Part shown: piece after piece, positions 39,203-49,698 of the stretch
How the letters are laid out: each line of letters starts with the position of its first letter
Numbering within the stretch: the stretch's first letter is position 1
Assembly: GCF_002865645.1 (NCBI RefSeq)
Contig: NW_020194559.1
Span: 1 to 64,000, forward strand
Source: Hyaloscypha bicolor E
Lineage: Eukaryota; Ascomycota; Leotiomycetes; Helotiales; Hyaloscyphaceae
DNA length: 64,000 bases
Direction: 5' to 3'
The notes under the pieces: model-generated
What the model saw: the letters and a program-made list of their open reading frames with translations, nothing else
Databases searched by the model: none
Told to the model about the DNA's origin: nothing
Translations under genes and position numbers: made by a program

Positions 39203-40033
39203 CTAGCTATCTTGCTTCCTTAAGTAATACTATAGATTAGTTAAATAAACGAATATATATAGAATTTAATAATATAGTTTAACTAAAATCCTACTTATTT
39301 GCCTATAAACTTCCCGTTCCCTTATTACTTGAGGTGAGTTCGCCTCTAATACTTTAATATAGATATAATTATATTTTTTATATAGATATTAGTATTAGAA
39401 GTTTGAGTTATTAAGTAGAACTTACTCTAAATTCCTATATAACTAGACGGTGAAATAGGCGCTATACCCGAGTTTACTAACTACCTGATATCTTTTATTA
39501 AAAACTTCTTATATAGGGAAAATATAAAATGACTCCTCTCTCCCGGATATTAATTAGGGGCCGAACTAACCTAAAATAAAGGCGCTCGGACAGAAATACC
39601 AAAACTTTGGCTTTTTCTTTAATTTAATTCAATTTTATAAAGAATTAATATAATTTAATACTTGTTTTATTTCCTTATAGCACTAATTAAGCGCTATTTA
39701 AATATAAACTTTTTATAAAATTTGGATTAGTAATAGCTTTTTAAAATAAAGAAATTAAAAATTATATATTTTATAGCCTAGAAATTTAGCAGATAAGTCC
39801 CTAAAACCAAATATAAGAGCCCTATAAGCCCCTAATTTATAGGGCCTTATAGGGTTCAAAAACTAGAATCTAATTAATTAGTATATAAACTCCCTTAAAT
39901 TAAAGTTCTATTTTAAGGAATTTTTTATTATAAGTTAGCAAGCACGTGATTATAATACTAGGGTTATAATACGCTAGCTTAGACTTATATTTAAAAATAT
40001 AACTTCAGATTTTTAAAGTGCTTAGGTAGCCAA
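39203..40033. other. AT-rich spacer ending at the composition boundary
   Basis: No gene or domain was seen on either strand. Base composition rises gradually and then jumps to gene-like values at about 40,020. Short islands (for example around 39,540-39,600) are less AT-biased, but no open frame was found. Confidence 0.6.
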
Positions 40034-40282
40034 TTACAAGTTTATTAACACCCCTGCCCCAATCGACACCCCTAATCGACACCTGGGGGGGGGCGTCGTT
40101 TTACATTTTCCCCATATACGGACCGGATAAAATTTTTCTGGGGTGTACCACTTCAACTCCTCCTCCTCGTATTTCAAGAAACTATCGAGTATATGAGGTC
40201 CGGCAAGTCGCTCCAGATTCTGTCTCGCTGGAGATGGCGCCCGGCACGGAAGGTTCTGTGCAAATCTCAAAGCTGAAGCCAT
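40034..40282 (-). pseudogene. N-terminal stump of an SRPK-like Ser/Thr protein kinase
   Basis: Reading leftward from an ATG at 40282, the first 50 or so codons resemble the segment just before the kinase domain of fungal SRPK-like kinases: FLKYEEEELKWYTPEKFYPV followed by RI. In that family the next residues are G-x-x-F...RY and then the ATP-binding Gly loop. Here homology stops after VRI, and the frame runs into a poly-C tract and stops at 40034, where the AT-rich block begins. No kinase core is present in the adjacent DNA. It is most simply a gene cut off at the repeat edge. An alternative is a first exon whose downstream exons were destroyed by RIP. Confidence 0.6.
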
Positions 40283-40374
40283 GATACGGAAGAATAGTCA
40301 GTGGACAATTGAAGTTGAATTGAGAGACAGATGAGAAGAGGGTTAGCACTTTTGATCAGAGGGCATCATGGAAG

Positions 40375-40569
40375 ATGTCTCTCCACGCCTTCTCTCATTC
40401 GCAAGTTGTTGGTTTGTTGTTCGTTGCAGGGTTGGGATACCGAGGCTCACAACCCTTGTCGGGCCACATCAACATTGCACATAAAATTATGGCTTCTGTA
40501 ATTTTATTGGGTGCCCCAGCTGTGGCTTATACGCTAGTAATGTCTCACCAAATACCCTCAAATTCCTAA
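40375..40569 (+). CDS. Small hypothetical membrane protein (64 aa) or gene fragment
   Basis: An uninterrupted frame starts at ATG 40375, divergent from the kinase stump. It encodes two hydrophobic stretches (residues about 11-21 and 39-54, the latter IMASVILLGAPAVAYT), which would suit membrane segments. I do not recognise it. Its short length and position beside the composition boundary make a remnant of a larger protein equally likely. Confidence 0.3.
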   Translation: MSLHAFSHSQVVGLLFVAGLGYRGSQPLSGHINIAHKIMASVILLGAPAVAYTLVMSHQIPSNS

Positions 40570-41000
40570 GCGAGAAGGGGCGCGACCAGGATAAGAACTT
40601 TAATTTTTTCTTCTTAAATAAAAATATTTAATTAGAGGGATCCCATGTAATCTAAATTAATAAAAATAGTGAGAAATATATATTCACAAAGTCTAAGCTT
40701 TCTAAGTTAGAGCATCGCGATATTTTAATAATAATAAGAGCGAAACTCGGTGTGCGATATGCACAATGTCAATTATCAAGAGCAATGAAATGTCACCCGA
40801 CGCTAGCTCCACAGATGAACGGCGGTGAAATATTCGCGCGGAACTGTTCCATACAAGGCTGACTGATGATGACAATTCCGACGGAAGCAAACTTACCAAT
40901 TAACCCTGGTCATCCCACTCGGCAACCTCCCGCATAAAATGCACCTCTCCAGCCTCGCCTTCTCTTCCCTTTTCCTTCATCCATCTTCCTCCCCATCTTC
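40570..41000. other. Intergenic, promoter side of the dioxygenase gene
   Basis: AT-rich at its left (40,600-40,680), then ordinary composition. A pyrimidine-rich tract (about 40,945-41,000, ctcttcccttttccttcat-like) lies directly before the dioxygenase start, as is common in fungal promoters. No other gene was seen. Confidence 0.5.
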
Positions 41001-42094
41001 ATGAATCTCCCATCCCTCCGTACGACAACCCTTCTCGTCACATTTCTTGTCGTACTTGTTGCAATCATTTTTTCGCCCAGCAAATTCGAGTCCATTGCCG
41101 CTGCATCCCGCAGCATTGCACAGAGATTCTATTCCAGGATTTCCACCAATCAACTGACTTCGAAGATGACTTCGATTAAAAGGACTCCTGTTTATTTCCT
41201 CAGCCATGGAGGCGTAGGCCCTTTGACCCTTTCCAGCATACTCCAAATACTAACACATTAAAAAGCCAAATATCATGTACGAAACCGATCACCCAGTCTA
41301 CCCCCAGCTCCAGAAAATCGGCCGAGAAATCACACAAAAAGTGAAACCCAAAGCAGTCGTTGTGTTCTCCGCACATTGGCAAGGAGAAAGAGACGTAATC
41401 GAAATCAACACCTTCGAAAACACAGAACTGATATACGAGTATCTCCTCTTTTCCCACCACGCAAGAACCCATGCTTACTCTTGACAGTTTCTACGGCTTC
41501 CCAGCAAACTACTACAAAGAAACCTACCCCAACAAAGGCTCCCCAGAAATCGCCCAAAAGGTAATTGACTCCCTCACCGCCGCAGGAATAAAATCTCATG
41601 GCATGCGCCGCGGCCTCGACCACGGGGTCTGGGCCAGTTTTAAAGTTGCCTTTAACGAGAAAACCAACCCGCTAAACGTCCCCGTCGTCCAAGTCTCGCT
41701 TTTTGACACTGAAGACCCTGCACAGCATATTGCCCTCGGCCGTGCCGTCACTCACCTGCGAGATGAAGGGATTCAGATTATTGTGAGTGGCATGGCGGTC
41801 CATAATTTGAGAGATCTCAGGTGGGGACAGCAGGGCGTAAAGCCGTATGCGAAGAGTTTTGATGAAGCGCTGGGGGAGGCGGTTGAGACGGAGAGCGAAG
41901 CGGAGAGGGAGGAGAAGCTGGTGCAGTTGCTGAAGAGACCGGACGCCAGGCCAGCACATCCGAGTTTTGAGCATTTGTTGCCGATTCATATTGGAGCTGG
42001 AGCAGCGGGGAGCGACAGGGGGAAGAGACTTTGGACGCTGGCGGAGGGTAGTTTTAGTTGGGCACAGTTTAGGTTTGGGGATGCGCCTGAGTGA
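41001..42094 (+). CDS. Extradiol aromatic ring-opening dioxygenase, DODA/LigB type
   Basis: Exons 41001-41213, 41266-41438 and 41488-42094 give 330 aa; both introns (52 and 49 bp) have GT..AG ends and keep the frame. The protein has the class III extradiol dioxygenase (LigB/4,5-DOPA dioxygenase) signature: YFLSHGG (His69), then PNIMYETDHPVYPQLQ, VVFSAHW (His108), YDFYGFP, RGLDHGVW, PVVQVSL, ISGMAVHNLRD-like IVSGMAVHNLRD, AHPSFEHLLP and GS.SWAQFRFG. His residues in SHGG, SAHW and DHGVW are the expected metal-site or active-site positions. Such enzymes open catecholic rings using Fe(II) or Zn. An N-terminal extension of about 55 residues with a hydrophobic stretch (residues 9-24) suggests a signal anchor or mitochondrial leader; a shorter protein could start at Met 41166. 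It appears intact. Confidence 0.88.
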
Positions 42095-43240
42095 GGGGTG
42101 TTGACAAGTGTTGAGTGAGAATTGAATAAGGGTCACAAGAGCGAAGGAGTCTAGTGACTATGCAAGTATTGATGTTGGTTTTGCACAGGATTTAAGACGC
42201 TTGCTGTACCTATGTCCGTTGTGCCTTGCATCAAGTGAATCAAGGCTAGAAGGCAGATCCTGTGCCTCACATGGAGGGGCTTCGCAGTATATAAGCCTTC
42301 CCGTGAAAAGAAACTCTTCCCCACATCCAAAATACCTTCACACTCCAGAACCATGTGTGTGTTTGCCTCAATGGATAATGCTTCAAAGACTATCTCCTCC
42401 ACGATTGTTGCACCAAAGAAGTCTCGACCGCGATAGTAGTCGAAAAATGACTTCGAAGTTCTCGGAGGTTGTCCCCAACCCTTAAAATTACATCTCTATT
42501 TGTGTCAATCCAGCACTATAATACACTGGACAAAAGCCTCAACTCAACATCCTTTGCGTTGCAAATTGCAATACCGAATTTCCTGACTACAATAATCCCT
42601 GCCCCACCTCCCGCTCTCTCTTTCTCCTCACTCTTCCTTTACTACCATTCTTCAAATCTGCAACCCCAGGACTCATACCTGAAGTCCTCATATCCCCAAC
42701 AAACAAACGGACTTCCAACCTCTGCTTCCCCACAATATTCTTGTAAATGTACTGTTCAAGTTGTGGAGGCTCAGAAGGCTGCAAGGCGATAATGAATACT
42801 TTTGCCCGTCCGGAATTGGGTTAGTCTTCGTCTTAAACTGGTTTGACTTTCGCCTATATAGGACACAGAATCGCAGCCTTGTTCTTGAATGTGAATGGTC
42901 AATGCTCCGGATGGTCTGGTACATTTAGTCGAGACCCAAAGTGGAAAATTTCATTGTTCCAGGTTGATTTTGAACATTGAGTGAGATGTCAAGCATATCT
43001 AACTCGGCCAAGGGGTGTCCCAGAAACCTCCGAAAATCTGTCTTTGGAGTTCTTAGTTCGCTGTACTTTCTGTCATCACTTTACAAGGCTAGCACCCAGT
43101 CTTTGCCTCACCCATGCACTTTCCTGGTACTCCTTTGACACCGCCTCCCCCAAACTTCATTTAAAATACACAAGAAATGCGAGCTCTATTGTGCGACCTT
43201 GATCGAATACTTGAGCAGCTGCTTTGTTCCTTCCCTCGCG
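42095..43240. other. 1.1-kb intergenic region, no convincing gene
   Basis: Several short frames exist on both strands, none with recognisable domains or codon continuity. It contains the orphan TATA element at 42288. Confidence 0.5.
42288..42295 (+). promoter_or_regulatory. TATA-like element with downstream ATG but no sizeable ORF
   Basis: TATATAAG lies about 64 bp before ATG 42352, with a C/A-rich leader between them as in strong fungal promoters. The frame from that ATG is only 27 codons and ends in two adjacent TAG codons. It could be a small peptide gene, a decayed gene or chance. Confidence 0.3.
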
Positions 43241-44420
43241 TCAATCCCTTACAGACTCCAGTAGTAAAATGGGCGTAAACATTTCCGTCTCGCCGTGGAA
43301 GACGGTGAAGTCAATCAACATGTGCGGTTCGGAGTCCAAGACACCCCCTCGTCCGTTCAGAGCGTAAGGAAGCCAGGCATGTCCTCCATTCCGAAGCTTG
43401 GGCGACAAATTCATCAGCACAATCTCGCCTCGAATATTCTGCACGCAATATATATGCTCAGATAATTTCTCCGTTGGCACAACTTCAGGCTGAGCGCACT
43501 TGATTGAGTGAGTGTGGCCCGCGAAGATTATTTCCTACACGGCTGGGAATGCTTCAAATTCGTCTTCCTCCCAGTATCCCGCAGACTCCACGTCTCCAAG
43601 GAACAGACGGTCCAAAACTTTTGGATCGGGAGCTTCTTAGATATATTGAATTCCTCTCCGGTCTATCGTTCTCCAGTCCGACATCAACCCCTCTCTCCGT
43701 TCCACAGAATAAGCTCTCAGAGCAACCGAAATGCCTTGCACTTTCCCAGCCAGGTTTAATTCAGCTCGCCCCTTCGAAGCCCTTTGTAAAATGATATCGG
43801 GGTTCGAGCAAAGGGTGCTCGGAGCTGGTAATGACACCTGCCGAACCCGTCATCTACAGCACCCTGGAGCGTTCATCATTAATCACAAAATCGACATGCT
43901 AGTCATCAGCCCCAGCACAGCGATATCCCGCAGGCTGACTTGCATAGGCACGGCTGGCAGATCCGCTGGCCATCGGTCGGCATCACTCGTGGTCAGACCA
44001 GAATTGAATCGCATTTGGACAAACATGGCCATCTTGTCCCGTGAAAGATGCCCAACCAGTTTCCGAGCACTCTCTCTCGGCTACCTCTTCATCATACCCG
44101 TTAGATATCTCTTTTGCAAACGAGTCACCCAGGTCGATAACCCGTTCAACAAGGAATAGCCTTGAAGCTCCGAGAACATCCCGGGACTCCGTGGGAATGA
44201 AGGTATTTGGTATCTCGAAGATCACGCGAAATCGCAACTAGTTGCATGTCTAGATTCGTCGACTGCAACGACCTAGCATTGGGCACCAGATTAATTTGTC
44301 ACACTTGCGAATACTTTGAGCAGTTGCGATATATTGCTAGACTACTTGGGCTAAGGTGACAAAGAGGGCATGTAGAGCGATTAGGAAGGCCACCCACGCG
44401 GCGACCGTACTTGAGTCCAT
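43241..44420 (-). pseudogene. Decayed gene for an uncharacterised fungal membrane-anchored protein
   Basis: From ATG 44420 leftward one frame encodes a hydrophobic N-terminus (VAAWVAFLIALHALFVTLAQ), followed by QYIATAQSIRKCD, FRVIFEIPNTFIPTESRDVL and more, down to 43983. It is interrupted by in-frame TAG at 44337, 44250 and 44238. Downstream, recognisable pieces lie in other frames: PADLPAVPMQVSLRDI and GLMTS (near 43,930), GSAGVITSSEHPLL (near 43,830) and a C-terminal piece at 43241-43480. The layout (membrane anchor, PxPMQVSxRD, AGxITSS.HP) matches a large family of uncharacterised fungal proteins I have seen but cannot name. At least three TAG stops and two frame changes make it non-functional unless introns were missed. 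Confidence 0.65.
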
Positions 44421-44975
44421 GGCAATTTTCAAGCAAGAGTCCCAGATAGATCTAACTGTATGTAATTGCCCAGACGACCAATTACTAGTTTTGAGATAAA
44501 TTCTCGAAGACCGTGACAGTATGGAAGGTGGTTCAAGACCCACGAGGCTGAGGCCATCTTAATGCCTGGGGCTGAAGAAGTAGCCGCCACTGGGCAGACT
44601 CTGGGAGCCAAGGCAAGAGATCTGAAAACCACCAGAGACCGGACGAATCAGAAAGCCTGATCTGCAGCTATCTACAGTATACATATTTTTACTTGGGCCG
44701 AAGAGTGCGACATATAAGAATGAGTAATGCCATATTTAGATCTCACTTGAGAAGCAGCAACATCATTGTGCAAGCCTTGTTTGGTGAAATCAGGCTTCAT
44801 TCATTCAGCTCTCTCATAGCTTTTCCTTCTACTTTCTCTCAGAGAACCTCTTCCGGCTTTTATAAGTACGCTTTTTAAGTACCAACCACCCAATCACTGC
44901 TCCTGCCAGCGTGATCACCAGCAGCAGGAGAGGTGTGTTGTGTTTGTAGAATAACTGTTCCTTCCCATCGGCCAG
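44421..44975. other. Intergenic between the pseudogene and the thioesterase 3' end
   Basis: Only short frames were found; no RNA gene or repeat was recognised. Confidence 0.5.
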
Positions 44976-45942
44976 TCACAGACTCGGTTGGTCTCCTAGG
45001 GGGGGTATTGATTCATTCAAGAACTTCTCCACATCATCGATCTCCTCTGGATCGGCCGAGTGTTCGAGTCCCCTGTTCCCTATCAGCCCCAACCCTTTCG
45101 TTTTCCTCAAATCGGAAAAGGGAAATAAATACGAAATAGGAAAGACAACTTACCTATACATCTTCAACTCCACCCCAAACCCCATATCTTTCAACTTCCG
45201 GGCCGTCGCTTGTCCCCACTCCGGTCTGACCAGGGGATCACTATCTCCATGCCCCATCCAAATCCGCGTCTCCTTATTCCCTCCCTCTGTCGGCAATAAA
45301 CTCTCCACCTTATTGTACATTAACAGATAACAACTCATTCCAAAAATACCCCCTAGCTTCTCCTTACTCGTGATACCCGAGAATATCGCCATAGCGCCGC
45401 CTTGGCTGAAGCCCCCGAGGATTATACGGGAGGAGTGGATGCCGGATTGTATTTCGGAAGAGATGAGCGAGTGGAAATAAGATTGTGAGCGTGTGATGCC
45501 GGCTTCATCGGATTGGGCTTGCAGGTCGGAGAAGTTAGTCTGTGATGGGGGGAGGCCGTTAGCTTGCTTGTGCTATCCTTAGCCATCTTCTGGTCAAGTA
45601 ATTATACAGAGGGAAAATGTGGACGGACGGATGAGCTTCTACGTACGATGTCGTACCAGCCTGGCATTCGCATGCCGCCGTTCTATAACCCTTTCATTAG
45701 CCCAATTCTTCCTCTCACTGTAAAAGGGGAAGAAGGGGGGGGGGGGGGGCACGTACGACGGTAATGGGGATTGTAGGCGCATTGGGGAAGATAAACTTCA
45801 CTTCCTCGAATTTCTGTCGCCGGCGCCAGTTCTCTGCTAATCCGACCCAACCTACCCCGCTATCACCGAGGCCGTGGGCCATGATCACGGTTGCGGTGTG
45901 CCGTTTCACGGCGGGGATGATGAGGGCTGTTGGGGGTGGCAT
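44976..45942 (-). CDS. Acyl-protein thioesterase 1 (APT1-like serine hydrolase)
   Basis: Four exons on the minus strand (45942-45757, 45682-45647, 45539-45154, 45072-44976) give 234 aa, the usual length of this alpha/beta hydrolase. The signature runs VIMAHGLGDSGVGW (oxyanion region), FIFPNAP, NGGMRMPGWYDI (the whole 36-bp second exon), GGFSQGGAM with nucleophile Ser119, GHGDSDPLV with Asp175, and GLEHSADPEEI with His207. The enzyme removes palmitate and related acyl groups from cysteine in cytosolic and membrane-associated proteins. All introns are GT..AG and phase-consistent; the first contains a run of C on the coding strand (G at about 45,736-45,749). It is transcribed divergently from the Ivy1-like gene and appears intact. 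Confidence 0.92.
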
Positions 45943-46358
45943 TTTGATCTATCGTTTGTGGTGGAAATGGTTGATGAGAAAGCGGGCAAGGGAAGGAGTG
46001 GTTTGAAGGATTGAAGTAAAGGGAGTGTTGTGAATCATCAAGTCCGTAGCACAGAGAAGTGGAGGAGAAGTTTGGGTCGAGGTGAAGTGAGGCCTGAAGT
46101 CGCAGGGATTCTTATCGGATCTTGTTTACCGATAAGAATTAGTGCGAATTGGAAGACGATTCAGGGTCTTCTGACAACCTGCACACCTCTCCATCACGCG
46201 TCGTCATCGAAAGGCCAGATTTTTCTCCTCTCTCCTTCTTCTGCCTCGTCTTCGATTCTTGTACAGTAGTAGCCTCAGTCCTTTTTGCCCTCATTTCATC
46301 CACACACTCCTTATCCTCGAAATAAAACAAGGCAATAAGATAAACAAACCCTCTCACC
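45943..46358. promoter_or_regulatory. Divergent promoter region, thioesterase / Ivy1-like
   Basis: A 416-bp spacer between two divergent start codons. It has CT-rich stretches (around 46,220-46,260) just before the plus-strand gene and a short inverted pair (tcttatcgg ... ccgataaga at about 46,111-46,137). The regulatory role is inferred from position only. Confidence 0.5.
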
Positions 46359-47792
46359 ATGGCCTCAGAAGACCGCCCTCCCTCTCCCACCCCAAGCGCA
46401 TTACCTCCCGTCCCCTCAAGCCCAACCTACTCCTACGCCAGCACCGCAAATCCTCTCTCCCAATACAACCTCCCACCTCCCCCACCTCCCCGTCCGCCCT
46501 ACTCCGTACTCTCAAAATCCGACCTCGAAGCCTCGCAAACCGCATACTCCGACCTCCTTTCCACAGCCAAAGCATACCGCCTCGCACTCGCCTCTCTCTC
46601 TACTGCTGCGTCAACATTCGGCTCGGCGCTCGAGGCATGTGCGCGTTTAAAAGAAGCACGTTCCGAATCCATCGAAAGCCTAGACGGGGGAATGAGCAAT
46701 TCGTTCATGAGTGGAGGAAAAAGCTCTTGTACAGCGGATAGTTTACTAGCTGCGAGTGGCGTGCACCAACTTATCGCCAACCACCAGCAAATTCTTTCCG
46801 AAACCGTATATCGAAGTTTCGAAGTCCCGCTTCTGCATGAGTTGGATGAATGGCGGAGACGAATGGAAGAAGAGGAAATGAGCTACCAGAAATCCGCGAA
46901 GACTCTATCGAGAGAGATACGGCGGATGGAGAAAGAAGGGTTGAAGCTACACAAGCAACGGAAGAGAGACGTGGGTAAATTCCGCGAGCATCTTGTTGCG
47001 TTGACGGGGAAGCTGGATGCACTCACTGGACTTAGCGGGGGACACAGTAGGGGCTTGTTGAGAGATGGCCAGGGCATGAGTATGGGGATTGTGGAGTGTT
47101 GTGCGGGATTGGTGAGGGCGGAAGTTGATATTTTTGAGGCGTTGGCGAGGAAGGGCTGGAGTGGGGGTGGGCTTGATGAACTTCTTGAGAAGGGGAGAGA
47201 TCTTTTCGCAAACGAAGATGGCTCGGGACATGATCATCCTAATCACGGGGCCAAGATCTTCAGCATACTGCCGCAAAATAGATCGATATTAGCGGGTCCA
47301 GATACGGGGGAGGGGCTCGGAGTCAAGCACCAGAGATCAGATAGTCTACTAGTTGATGGAGCGGGAACCCATTACCAGAGCTTAGCAGGCGCGGTGGCAA
47401 GAGATACGGATGTCAATTCTTTGTGGTCGGAAAGAGGGAATAGTCATATGAACACGAGCGGGGTATTAAATCGACCCCGAGGGGTTAGGCCTTTTAGTCC
47501 GACGCCTGGGGAGAGGGTCAGGGATCCGTTGGAGGATTACACGCCGAATGAGGGTGCGTTGGAGATCCCGAAGAAAGATGGCAGGGGGGAAGGGGAGGCG
47601 GTAGATATAGGAGAAGAGTCAGTGAGGACTGTAGTCCCTATCACACCACCAGAAGGCTCAGTCGAAGGAGAGGGACATAAAGATGGCGCAGTGATAGATG
47701 ATGAGGAAAGTGCGAGTGGTATGAGTGAGAGGCGGGTAAGAGAAAGGGAAAGGAGGTGGAGTGTAACGGATGATGGTCTCGTGTCTGATTAG
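46359..47792 (+). CDS. IVY1: Ivy1-like phospholipid-binding I-BAR protein
   Basis: A single exon of 477 aa. A proline-rich N-terminus (residues 6-47, with PPPPPPRPP) precedes a helical domain: YSVLSKSDLEASQTAYSDLL, AYRLALASLSTAASTFGSAL, EACARLK, then HQLIANHQQILSETVYRSFE and a charged coiled coil (RRRMEEEEMSYQKSAKTLS, REIRRMEKEGLKLHKQRKRD). This matches fungal Ivy1, an inverse-BAR vacuole protein that binds phospholipids and the Rab7 homologue and affects vacuole fusion and TORC1 signalling. The C-terminal 190 residues are acidic, Ser/Gly-rich and probably disordered. Identification rests on the helical pattern and the conserved N-terminal block; the symbol is by homology. It converges on the Nup53 gene, 291 bp apart. 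Confidence 0.75.
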   Translation: MASEDRPPSPTPSALPPVPSSPTYSYASTANPLSQYNLPPPPPPRPPYSVLSKSDLEASQTAYSDLLSTAKAYRLALASLSTAASTFGSALEACARLKEARSESIESLDGGMSNSFMSGGKSSCTADSLLAASGVHQLIANHQQILSETVYRSFEVPLLHELDEWRRRMEEEEMSYQKSAKTLSREIRRMEKEGLKLHKQRKRDVGKFREHLVALTGKLDALTGLSGGHSRGLLRDGQGMSMGIVECCAGLVRAEVDIFEALARKGWSGGGLDELLEKGRDLFANEDGSGHDHPNHGAKIFSILPQNRSILAGPDTGEGLGVKHQRSDSLLVDGAGTHYQSLAGAVARDTDVNSLWSERGNSHMNTSGVLNRPRGVRPFSPTPGERVRDPLEDYTPNEGALEIPKKDGRGEGEAVDIGEESVRTVVPITPPEGSVEGEGHKDGAVIDDEESASGMSERRVRERERRWSVTDDGLVSD

Positions 47793-48083
47793 CGTGCATT
47801 GAGATTTGTCACTTATACCCCGATTTGAGTAGGATCAGAAAAGGCGACAAACGCTTAATGCCATTTACATTCTTGGATACTCTGAAAGGCGTTCTTGTTC
47901 TGCACTACTCTTGAAAAGAGTTCTTTCCTGTATATGCGTGGCCATGAATGAGTGGTACATCGAAATTCCGAATTCATCATATCTGCTCCTTCGTAACGCC
48001 GTGCTGAAAAATCGTATTGCGATCAGGGTATCCTGCTTCCACCATTTCTCTCCATCTTCCATTCTTCACAATTACACACTCCT

Positions 48084-49331
48084 CTAATCCTCCTTGTCAT
48101 TGCTGCAAACATCAAACCACCCCGTCATGCTGTCAACCCACCACACCAACTTCCAATACAAGCTCGCCTTCACCCAGTCAAACTCCCCCTGTTCCGTCCG
48201 CGGCACCGCACTCCCAATAATGTCCGCGCTCAACCAACTAATAAGTGGGATCTTGCTCATCACTCGCTTTGAGAAGCTTTGCTGGGGAAGTAAAGCCTGT
48301 TCGGCTGGGAGAAGTTTCATCCGCTTGGCGGTTGGGATGTATTTGCTGCAAAAGGCTGGCGAGCCCTGGGCTGGGACAGTCGATTCAGAAGAGCGAAATC
48401 CGGTGACGGTTGCGGAAGAGGCGGTCCCAGAGGTGTAGGAGAGGGTTGCAGTGTCCAGGGTGTGGGAGGAGCTGTTTGTTGAGTCTGGTGGAGAGAGGGA
48501 GTTTGTGCCTCGTCCTATTTCGCGCATCGAGGGGGTGGTGGAGGATCGTGGAAGAGTGGAGGATGAGGGTCCTGGTCGTGCGCCGAGACTTTGTGTTTGT
48601 TTGCCATCTACGGGATTAGCTCTATCTGCTGTCGGCGGAACTCCTCGATAGAGCTCGGCGGAGACGATATGTCCTAGGATGGTTTGGGGTGATGCTTCGA
48701 CTGCTACCTCTGCTGCTTCGGCGGACTCGAAGGTTACTTTGATCCAGTGCTCTTCTCCAGCGAACTTGTAGGCTTTTGCCTTCTCTTCGGCTGTGAGAGG
48801 CCTTCTTCGCATTGACGCTGGGTCTCGGAGGTCAGATTTGAAGCGGCGCTGCTCGATTGGGGCATCTCGTGGATAGTCTTCGCAGATTCGTCCACCAATT
48901 CTCTCATACTCTCTGATCGCAGCATATTGCTGTGTTGACTTGAACCCTCGTAGTATAACCTCGGTAGGCTCTTTTGGCGGTTCTTTCTTTGCATATCGCG
49001 ATGAAGTCCCTACGTTCCCATCGATCTGCGCAAGTGGAGCGGCTGATAGATTTGGCTGTGAGATGGATGATATCGACTGCTTTCGTTGAGGCGATTCCGG
49101 CTTCTCAGCAGCTTTTTGCGCAAAGAACTGGGAGAAGATAGCATCGGCGGCTGCTAAGGTTGGGTCTTCGCGCTTTGCTGCTGGCGTGCCTGTTCTCGAT
49201 CTCGAGCGCCTCGTTGATTTCCCGAACGAGCCTGTCTCTGCGACAGCTCTTCGAGGTCTAGCTGCTGCTACTGGGTTTCCATCATTGCTGTTTTCAGAGA
49301 AGTCAGGGAAGTCAGGGATGTTGGGCGCCAT
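48084..49331 (-). CDS. NUP53: Nucleoporin Nup53 (Nup35/MPPN family)
   Basis: A single exon of 415 aa. Disordered Ser/Arg-rich N-terminus; then from about residue 122 the atypical RRM of the Nup35/Nup53 family ([66 protein letters not shown]). This domain dimerises and has lost canonical RNA-binding residues in known members. After a Ser/Thr-rich linker comes a C-terminal hydrophobic or amphipathic helix ([20 protein letters not shown]), expected to bind the nuclear membrane. The protein belongs to the inner ring of the nuclear pore complex. The gene is complete, convergent with the Ivy1-like gene and divergent from the Fmp46-like gene. Confidence 0.9.
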   Translation of the reverse strand: MAPNIPDFPDFSENSNDGNPVAAARPRRAVAETGSFGKSTRRSRSRTGTPAAKREDPTLAAADAIFSQFFAQKAAEKPESPQRKQSISSISQPNLSAAPLAQIDGNVGTSSRYAKKEPPKEPTEVILRGFKSTQQYAAIREYERIGGRICEDYPRDAPIEQRRFKSDLRDPASMRRRPLTAEEKAKAYKFAGEEHWIKVTFESAEAAEVAVEASPQTILGHIVSAELYRGVPPTADRANPVDGKQTQSLGARPGPSSSTLPRSSTTPSMREIGRGTNSLSPPDSTNSSSHTLDTATLSYTSGTASSATVTGFRSSESTVPAQGSPAFCSKYIPTAKRMKLLPAEQALLPQQSFSKRVMSKIPLISWLSADIIGSAVPRTEQGEFDWVKASLYWKLVWWVDSMTGWFDVCSNDKED

Positions 49332-49698
49332 TGCGCTGGGCTCGAGGCGTACCTGTACAGTCCATAAGGTCTTTGGACCCCATCCTGGCCGATATAAAGC
49401 TCATCCTCGGTCACGTTATGAAGGACTAGTGGCGGCATGTCGGCGATCTGTAGTATTCGCGGATGGGCGTGATTGGGTTGCGAAGAGAGGGATGGAATGT
49501 TGTGTCTCGAATATTTTCCGTCACTTCGGCCCTTGACGTTCAACACGTCCACATTTACGCGGTTGACCTGAGCAACGGCCGCTTCTTGGCGCCAAGACCT
49601 ACAGGGGTATCAGCCTCCGCCTAACGTCATAAGAGGTGCTCTATGTCAACGACAGCTGTTCAGCACAATTCCATCAGTCGAATAATAAAGCCACCACA
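49332..49698. promoter_or_regulatory. Divergent promoter region, Nup53 / Fmp46-like
   Basis: 367 bp between two divergent start codons. No repeat or motif stood out; the function is inferred from position. Confidence 0.45.

Noticed and set aside
40910..41472. Minus-strand frames opposite the dioxygenase
   Set aside because: Antisense shadows of a well-supported three-exon gene.
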